From Fidelibacterota bacterium (lineage in GTDB: Bacteria; Fidelibacterota; Marinisomatia; Marinisomatales; UBA8229), in assembly GCA_003535775.1 (NCBI GenBank), contig DPYO01000239.1:1-7609 (forward strand): 7,609 nt of DNA, in the 5' to 3' direction. Made by a program: the position numbers and the translations under genes. Positions 3,781 through 7,609 of the stretch are shown here, piece after piece. Below the pieces are notes generated by a model. The model made no database searches, was not told the DNA's origin, and saw only the letters and a program-made list of their open reading frames with translations. Position 1 is the first letter of the stretch; every line of letters starts with the position of its first letter.

Positions 3781-6528
3781 ATGAAAAAACTATTTTTAGT
3801 CTTATTGTTAACACAAATCACACTGGCAGAAGATATTAATATCTGGATTTCCAATGCCCACCAGAATACAGTTTCCGTTTCAATGTTGGCAAATACGGAG
3901 GTTGTTGGATTTCAATTTGGAATCGATGTTTTAGAGTTCGAAGGAGATTTGTTTGCTCCTGTGGACAGTATTTTTTATAATGATACTGGTGAAAGCGTAA
4001 CTTCTACAGTTATCCAGCCATTGTCGGGAATTGTGATTGATGCTGACTTCATCTGCTTCATAAACACATCTGGTTTACTGGTTTCTTTTTCGCTCGCGAA
4101 CTCACCTATTGCATCCACAGACAGTGTAGTGCTTGTGGAACTCCCCTGGTTACCTTCTGATGTAAATATAGAAGATGTATCTATCGTAGATCCCCTTTTC
4201 ATTGGCCTTGATGAAAATGGGGCACCCATCACACTAGAGGTTGAGTATGGACTTATTGAATACCAGGAAGGATGGCCCTATTATACCAACACCCAGGTGA
4301 TTTCTTCTCCAGCAATTGCTGATATGGATATGGATGGAAGCCCTGAAATATTATTTGGGGAATATAATGGTCGATTTCACATTCTTGAATCAGATGGAAG
4401 CGATATCTGTTGGCTTGATACCGGTAACCAGATTTGGGGATCTCCCGCTGTGGCAGATATAGATAATGATGGAATCCTGGAAGTGATGATTACTTCGAAA
4501 AATCAACACATGTATATTTTGGATGGAAATTGTAATGTAGAATTAAATTTTAATGCGGAACAGTTCCTCATGGGTACACCGGCTTTAGGTAATCTCGACA
4601 ATGATGAAGAACTGGAAATTGTCTTTGGCGGGTATTCAAATCCCGGAAAGCTCTTTGCACTCAATCATGATGGATCTCCAGTTGAGAATTTCCCGGTTGT
4701 ACTGGATGAGAAAATCCAGCGCGGTGTTGCGTTAGCGGATTTTAACGGCAATGGAAAAATGGATATTGTTTTTGGAACAGATGACGAACATATCTACCTG
4801 ATTTACGATAATGGACAAGTTGCGGACGGATTCCCTTTCACTGCTGAAAATGACTTCCGGTCCGCACCTGTCGTTGTAGAAGTGATGGGTGAAAAAATTA
4901 TCTTTGCAGGTAACCGGGATAATAATCTATATGCGGTGAATTCTGACGGTTCCTTGCGTTTTACAGTCGAAACCGGTGACGATATAAGCGCCTCGCCTGG
5001 AGTTGTAGAAACAGAGGAAGGACCTGCAATCTTCTTTGGGTCGGAAGACGGGAAACTCTATGGAGTAAATTCTTCCGGGCTGCCCCTTTCAGGTTGGCCA
5101 ATTGATGTGGGAAGTGAAATCATCGGTTCTCCTGCATTTGCTGATTTGGACAATGACGGAACACCGGAAATCATCTCTGCCGTGAGCGGGATGGATCTTC
5201 TTATTTTTCGCATGGACGGATCACCATATACTGATATTCCCATTGAATTTGAGATGCCATTTTCCGGTTCCCCTGCAGTTCAAGACCTGGATAGCGATGG
5301 GGATTTAGAAATAGTGATCGGATCCACTAACAGCCTCATAGCAGTGGATATAAAAGACCTTGGCAACTCTAATAATTACTGGAATATGTACAGGGGAAAC
5401 GTGCACCGGACAGGTTATTTAGGATCAACATCAGGATCAGGAACAATATCAGTTAGTCATATCCCGGACTGGAACCTGGTAGGTTTACCGATGAGTGTGG
5501 AGGATCCTTATCATTTAAGCGTCTATCCAGGTGCACTGGAAGGAACCCTATATTCTTTTGATGGAAATTATGTTCAGGAAAATGATTTTATCACCGGAAC
5601 TGGCTACTGGCTCCGTTTTCCGGATGGAGGCACCACTATAATTTCAGGCTCAACTATTCATTCCCTCATTATTTCCATGATGAATGACTGGAACTTGATT
5701 TCCGGAATCTCAAGTTCAGTGCCTGCAACCAGCATTCAAGACCCGGAGGGGATAATCCTTCCAGGGACGCTTTATGAATTTGACGGGAGCTACATTCAAG
5801 CAGAGACTCTGGAGCCAGGCAAAGGGTACTGGATCCGCTCTGCTGGCCCAGGAGAAATAATTATTTCAGATGATATTAGAGCAAAGAGATTACCGTTTAT
5901 AAGTAAAATGGATGGAGCCAATACAATAAGCTTTAATAACCAGACCCTGTATTTTGGTGTAACAGTACCTGATAATGAAAAACTAAGTTATAGTGCACCT
6001 CCTAAACCACCCTCAGGTGTGTTTGATGCCCGGTTTCAGGGTGATTGGATATATTGTGAAGATTCTGGAAAAATAGAACTAACAGATCAGGCAGAACCCC
6101 TATCCATATCTTTTAACATAGCAAATAAAACCACCTGGGTTTTAATCAATATTGAATCAAATGAAGAATATGATTTGTCCGGTTCTGGAGAGCTGATTAT
6201 TGCTGAAGTGCTGAATGAATTTATCTTACAGAAGAACTCAGTTTTGCCTCATAGTTATTCCCTTCACCAGAATTTCCCCAATCCCTTTAACCCAGTCACA
6301 AGCCTCCGCTACGACCTTCCGGAACAATCATTTGTTACACTCACAATTTATGACCTGATTGGAAGAGAAATTACTCAACTAGTTAACACCACTCAGGAAG
6401 CAGGCTTCAGATCAGTACAATGGGATGCTACAGATTCCTTTGGCAAACCTGTTAGTGCAGGAATATATCTATATAAAATAACTACAGGTAAGTTTGTTCA
6501 GACCAAAAAGATGGTACTGGTAAAATAA
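3781..6528 (+). CDS. Cohesin-like / FG-GAP propeller protein with T9SS sorting domain
   Basis: Exported 915-aa multidomain protein, predicted to cross the outer membrane by type IX secretion. Residues 1-16 are a signal peptide (KK, Leu-rich core, cleavage TLA|ED). Residues 17-158 form a cohesin-like beta-sandwich (VVGFQFGID at 41-49). Residues about 174-525 hold eight repeats of the S/GxPAxADxDxDGxxEIxxG...LYxL type, an FG-GAP/VCBS-like beta-propeller, closed by YWNMYRGNVHRTGYLG. Two WNL...FDG.Y...GYW.R repeats follow (563-635 and 636-700), then a LYFGVTVP...FDARF beta-rich region (about 723-800). Residues 826-915 are the type A sorting domain: YSLHQNFPNPFNP, then GR-ITQLV, AGFRSVQWDATD, VSAGIYLYKI and a final KKMVLVK. 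No catalytic motif was recognised, so an adhesive or scaffold role is inferred. The gene has a good ribosome binding site and is probably cotranscribed with the PNGase-like gene 18 nt upstream. Confidence 0.88.
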   Translation: MKKLFLVLLLTQITLAEDINIWISNAHQNTVSVSMLANTEVVGFQFGIDVLEFEGDLFAPVDSIFYNDTGESVTSTVIQPLSGIVIDADFICFINTSGLLVSFSLANSPIASTDSVVLVELPWLPSDVNIEDVSIVDPLFIGLDENGAPITLEVEYGLIEYQEGWPYYTNTQVISSPAIADMDMDGSPEILFGEYNGRFHILESDGSDICWLDTGNQIWGSPAVADIDNDGILEVMITSKNQHMYILDGNCNVELNFNAEQFLMGTPALGNLDNDEELEIVFGGYSNPGKLFALNHDGSPVENFPVVLDEKIQRGVALADFNGNGKMDIVFGTDDEHIYLIYDNGQVADGFPFTAENDFRSAPVVVEVMGEKIIFAGNRDNNLYAVNSDGSLRFTVETGDDISASPGVVETEEGPAIFFGSEDGKLYGVNSSGLPLSGWPIDVGSEIIGSPAFADLDNDGTPEIISAVSGMDLLIFRMDGSPYTDIPIEFEMPFSGSPAVQDLDSDGDLEIVIGSTNSLIAVDIKDLGNSNNYWNMYRGNVHRTGYLGSTSGSGTISVSHIPDWNLVGLPMSVEDPYHLSVYPGALEGTLYSFDGNYVQENDFITGTGYWLRFPDGGTTIISGSTIHSLIISMMNDWNLISGISSSVPATSIQDPEGIILPGTLYEFDGSYIQAETLEPGKGYWIRSAGPGEIIISDDIRAKRLPFISKMDGANTISFNNQTLYFGVTVPDNEKLSYSAPPKPPSGVFDARFQGDWIYCEDSGKIELTDQAEPLSISFNIANKTTWVLINIESNEEYDLSGSGELIIAEVLNEFILQKNSVLPHSYSLHQNFPNPFNPVTSLRYDLPEQSFVTLTIYDLIGREITQLVNTTQEAGFRSVQWDATDSFGKPVSAGIYLYKITTGKFVQTKKMVLVK
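3829..4254 (+). other. Cohesin-like domain of the propeller protein
   Basis: Residues 17-158 begin with NTVSVSMLANTEVVGFQFGI, the 'V.v...n...v.GFQF.i' opening typical of cohesin-like sandwiches in FCB-group secreted proteins. A GLLVSFSLANSPI strand pair and VVLVELPWLP follow, where such domains have 'v.gfSl.g..I..g.g.L..l.f'. The closing part EDVSIVDPLFIGLDENGAPITLEV matches the usual last strands. The domain is divergent and could be missed by strict profiles. Confidence 0.6.
4300..5355 (+). repeat. Eight FG-GAP/VCBS-like propeller repeats (protein level)
   Basis: Residues about 174-525 contain eight blades, starting SSPAIADMDMDG, GSPAVADIDNDG, GTPALGNLDNDE, RGVALADFNGNG, SAPVVVEVMGEK, ASPGVVETEEGP, GSPAFADLDNDG and GSPAVQDLDSDG. 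Most continue with an E/DI-FG strand and an LYxL-like strand. Blades 1, 2, 4, 7 and 8 keep a calcium-loop-like DxDxDG or close variant, blade 3 is slightly altered, and blades 5 and 6 have lost it. Eight repeats would close one propeller. At the DNA level the copies are well diverged. Confidence 0.75.
5467..5880 (+). repeat. Two tandem WNL/FDG/GYW repeats (protein level)
   Basis: Repeat 1 (residues 563-635) reads DWNLVGLP, GTLYSFDGNYVQ, GTGYWLRFPDGGTTIISG. Repeat 2 (636-700) reads DWNLISGI, GTLYEFDGSYIQ, GKGYWIRSAGPGEIIISD. Each is about 65-73 residues and the conserved positions keep order and spacing. Similar 'W N L i s l P ... G Y W v k' units occur in many large secreted FCB-group proteins, but I know of no demonstrated function. 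Confidence 0.7.
6256..6525 (+). other. T9SS type A C-terminal sorting domain
   Basis: Residues 826-915 form the classical sorting domain: a YSLHQNFPNPFNP start, LRYDLPEQSFVTLTIYD, GREITQLVN, AGFRSVQWDATDSFG, VSAGIYLYKITTGKF and a final KMVLVK. In the family it directs proteins through the type IX translocon and is commonly removed while the protein is attached to the cell surface. The predicted PNGase-like neighbour has none. Confidence 0.92.
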
Positions 6529-6563
6529 TTCTTAACTAATTTGTCTTTTACTATTTTTTCAAA

Positions 6564-7609
6564 ATGAATCCAAAATTATTCTGGCTTTTCAGTTTTGTAG
6601 GTCTGTACTGGACCTACTGCCTTTATTGGGGCTTTAAAGGGGCAAAATCATCCAAAACCTCTGCTGACTATTTTCTAGCCGGCAGGTCTATTGGAACCTG
6701 GGTATTTGTGTTGGCTGCAACCGCTACCAGTTTCAGCGGTTGGACATTTATTGGACATCCCGGCAAAATATTCACAGATGGTCTCCCTTACGCATTTGCG
6801 TCCTTTTATGCATTAACCATTCCTTTTACAGGCGTATTGTTTTTAAGAAGACAGTGGGTGCTGGGAAAAGCATATAAATACATTACTCCTGGCGAAATGT
6901 ACAGCGATTATTATGGCGGTGATACAATTCGTATGTTAACAGTTTTGGTTGCATTTTTATTCAGTGTTCCCTACCTGGGAGTTCAACTTCGTGCGTCCGG
7001 TGATTTGTTTCATGTTCTTACGGATGGACTCATCTCCGTTGAGTTAGGAATGTTTTCTTTATCAACCGTGGTTGTGATCTATGTTGCCAGCGGTGGATTG
7101 CGCTCAGTTGCTTATGTGGATTGTGTACAGTGTATCCTGCTGGCACTGGGAATCGTGATCCTGGGGTGTATCACTGTTCATTTTTCCGGAGGCTGGGAAG
7201 GATTTAAAATTGGCATATCAAAAATTGTGTCCCAGGACATTGCCACAAAAAACGGGATTACTCCGGATGGATTTTCATCCAAAGTTGCTATCCCCGGATC
7301 AATTCAATTCGTATCGAGCGGTTCAAAATCAGTTGGCGGTCCCTGGACTGGAATTATGTGCATGACATACATGTTCGCTCTAATGGGAATCCAGTCGTCA
7401 CCGGCATTTTCCATGTGGTCCTTTGCCAACAAGACCAGCAGAGCATTTCGCTGGCAGCAGGTCGTTGCATCTTCACTAATTATCGGAATCATATTATTTA
7501 CCTTCACTATTTTTCAAGGGTTAGGTGGTCATATCCTGGAATCAAATGGAATATTGCAAAACACCACTGATAAAAACCTGGTTCCACAGTTAATCAATTT
7601 GATGTCATC
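6564..7609 (+). CDS. Sodium:solute symporter (SSS) family transporter, 3'-partial
   Basis: An inner-membrane secondary transporter that uses the sodium gradient for uptake; the substrate cannot be told from sequence. The frame runs open from ATG 6564 through 348 codons to the right edge, so the C-terminal part is missing. Family marks are SADYFLAGRSIGTW (33-46) after the first helix, AATATSFSGWTFIGHPG (51-67), ITPGEMYSDYYG (107-118), FSVPYLGVQLRASG (133-146) and the signature IYVASGGLRSVAYVDCVQ (172-189). Hydrophobic segments lie near 5-24, 45-62, 76-94, 122-141, 160-176, 187-206, 262-282 and 300-320. The ATG follows a T-rich tract with no ribosome binding site, 35 nt after the propeller gene's stop, with no terminator-like hairpin between, so cotranscription is likely. 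A link to the PNGase-like gene's products is inference. Confidence 0.88.
   Translation, partial: MNPKLFWLFSFVGLYWTYCLYWGFKGAKSSKTSADYFLAGRSIGTWVFVLAATATSFSGWTFIGHPGKIFTDGLPYAFASFYALTIPFTGVLFLRRQWVLGKAYKYITPGEMYSDYYGGDTIRMLTVLVAFLFSVPYLGVQLRASGDLFHVLTDGLISVELGMFSLSTVVVIYVASGGLRSVAYVDCVQCILLALGIVILGCITVHFSGGWEGFKIGISKIVSQDIATKNGITPDGFSSKVAIPGSIQFVSSGSKSVGGPWTGIMCMTYMFALMGIQSSPAFSMWSFANKTSRAFRWQQVVASSLIIGIILFTFTIFQGLGGHILESNGILQNTTDKNLVPQLINLMS

Noticed and set aside
2038..5243. Minus-strand open frames at 2038-2250, 3166-3372, 3975-4232 and 5058-5243
   Set aside because: They are opposite the PNGase-like and propeller genes, lack ribosome binding sites and have no recognisable sequence, so they are shadows of real genes.
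1975..6528. Cellulosome gene cluster
   Set aside because: There is only one dockerin-like segment and one divergent cohesin-like domain, with no cellulase or cellulose-binding module. The pairing fits general FCB secreted-protein architecture better than a cellulosome.
6529..6563. T-rich gap after the propeller gene as a possible terminator
   Set aside because: There are runs of T but no inverted repeat before them, so no intrinsic terminator can be supported.
7304..7570. Overlapping open frames on both strands at 7304-7507 (minus) and 7358-7570 (plus)
   Set aside because: Both are inside the symporter gene, which is open in its own frame to the window edge and has clear family motifs.

Overview
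The window most likely comes from a bacterium of the FCB superphylum. Candidatus Neomarinimicrobiota (SAR406) is the best guess, with Ignavibacteria or Calditrichota relatives as alternatives. The grounds are the type IX secretion (T9SS) type A sorting domain with its FPNPFNP motif, a cohesin-like N-terminus followed by an FG-GAP/VCBS propeller, a dockerin-like pair of calcium loops in a neighbouring protein, and weak use of Shine-Dalgarno sequences. This is protein-style inference, because no rRNA or marker gene is present.

Layout. Positions 1-1777 (minus strand) hold the first 592 codons of a secreted DUF1800-family protein whose C-terminus lies beyond the left edge. Its conserved core is split by about 234 residues that contain two early-set/carbohydrate-binding-like beta-sandwich modules. 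Positions 1778-1974 are a divergent intergenic region. It holds a plausible sigma-70-type promoter for the minus-strand gene, a perfect 12-bp palindrome overlapping that promoter, and an AT-rich stretch that may carry the rightward promoter.

Rightward from 1975 lie three closely spaced genes, probably one operon. (1) A 595-aa exported peptide-N-glycosidase F (PNGase F)-like protein has, in order, a signal peptide, a dockerin-like calcium-binding segment, an unrecognised roughly 150-residue domain, and a complete PNGase F-type C-terminal half. The acidic and arginine residues of the PNGase F active site and all three of its disulfide pairs can be matched. (2) After 18 nt and a good ribosome binding site comes a 915-aa exported protein with a cohesin-like domain, an eight-repeat FG-GAP-like propeller, two tandem WNL/FDG/GYW repeats and a T9SS type A sorting domain. 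(3) After 35 nt comes the first 348 codons of a sodium:solute symporter (SSS) family transporter, cut by the right edge.

How they may work together (inference): the PNGase-like enzyme could release N-linked glycans from glycoproteins outside the cytoplasm. The cohesin-like propeller protein, delivered by T9SS, could be a surface binding partner or an anchor. The symporter could import a small product. The dockerin-like and cohesin-like halves in adjacent genes make physical association an attractive but untested idea. No tRNA, rRNA, CRISPR array, insertion sequence or attachment site was seen, and no gene-free stretch exceeds 300 bases.
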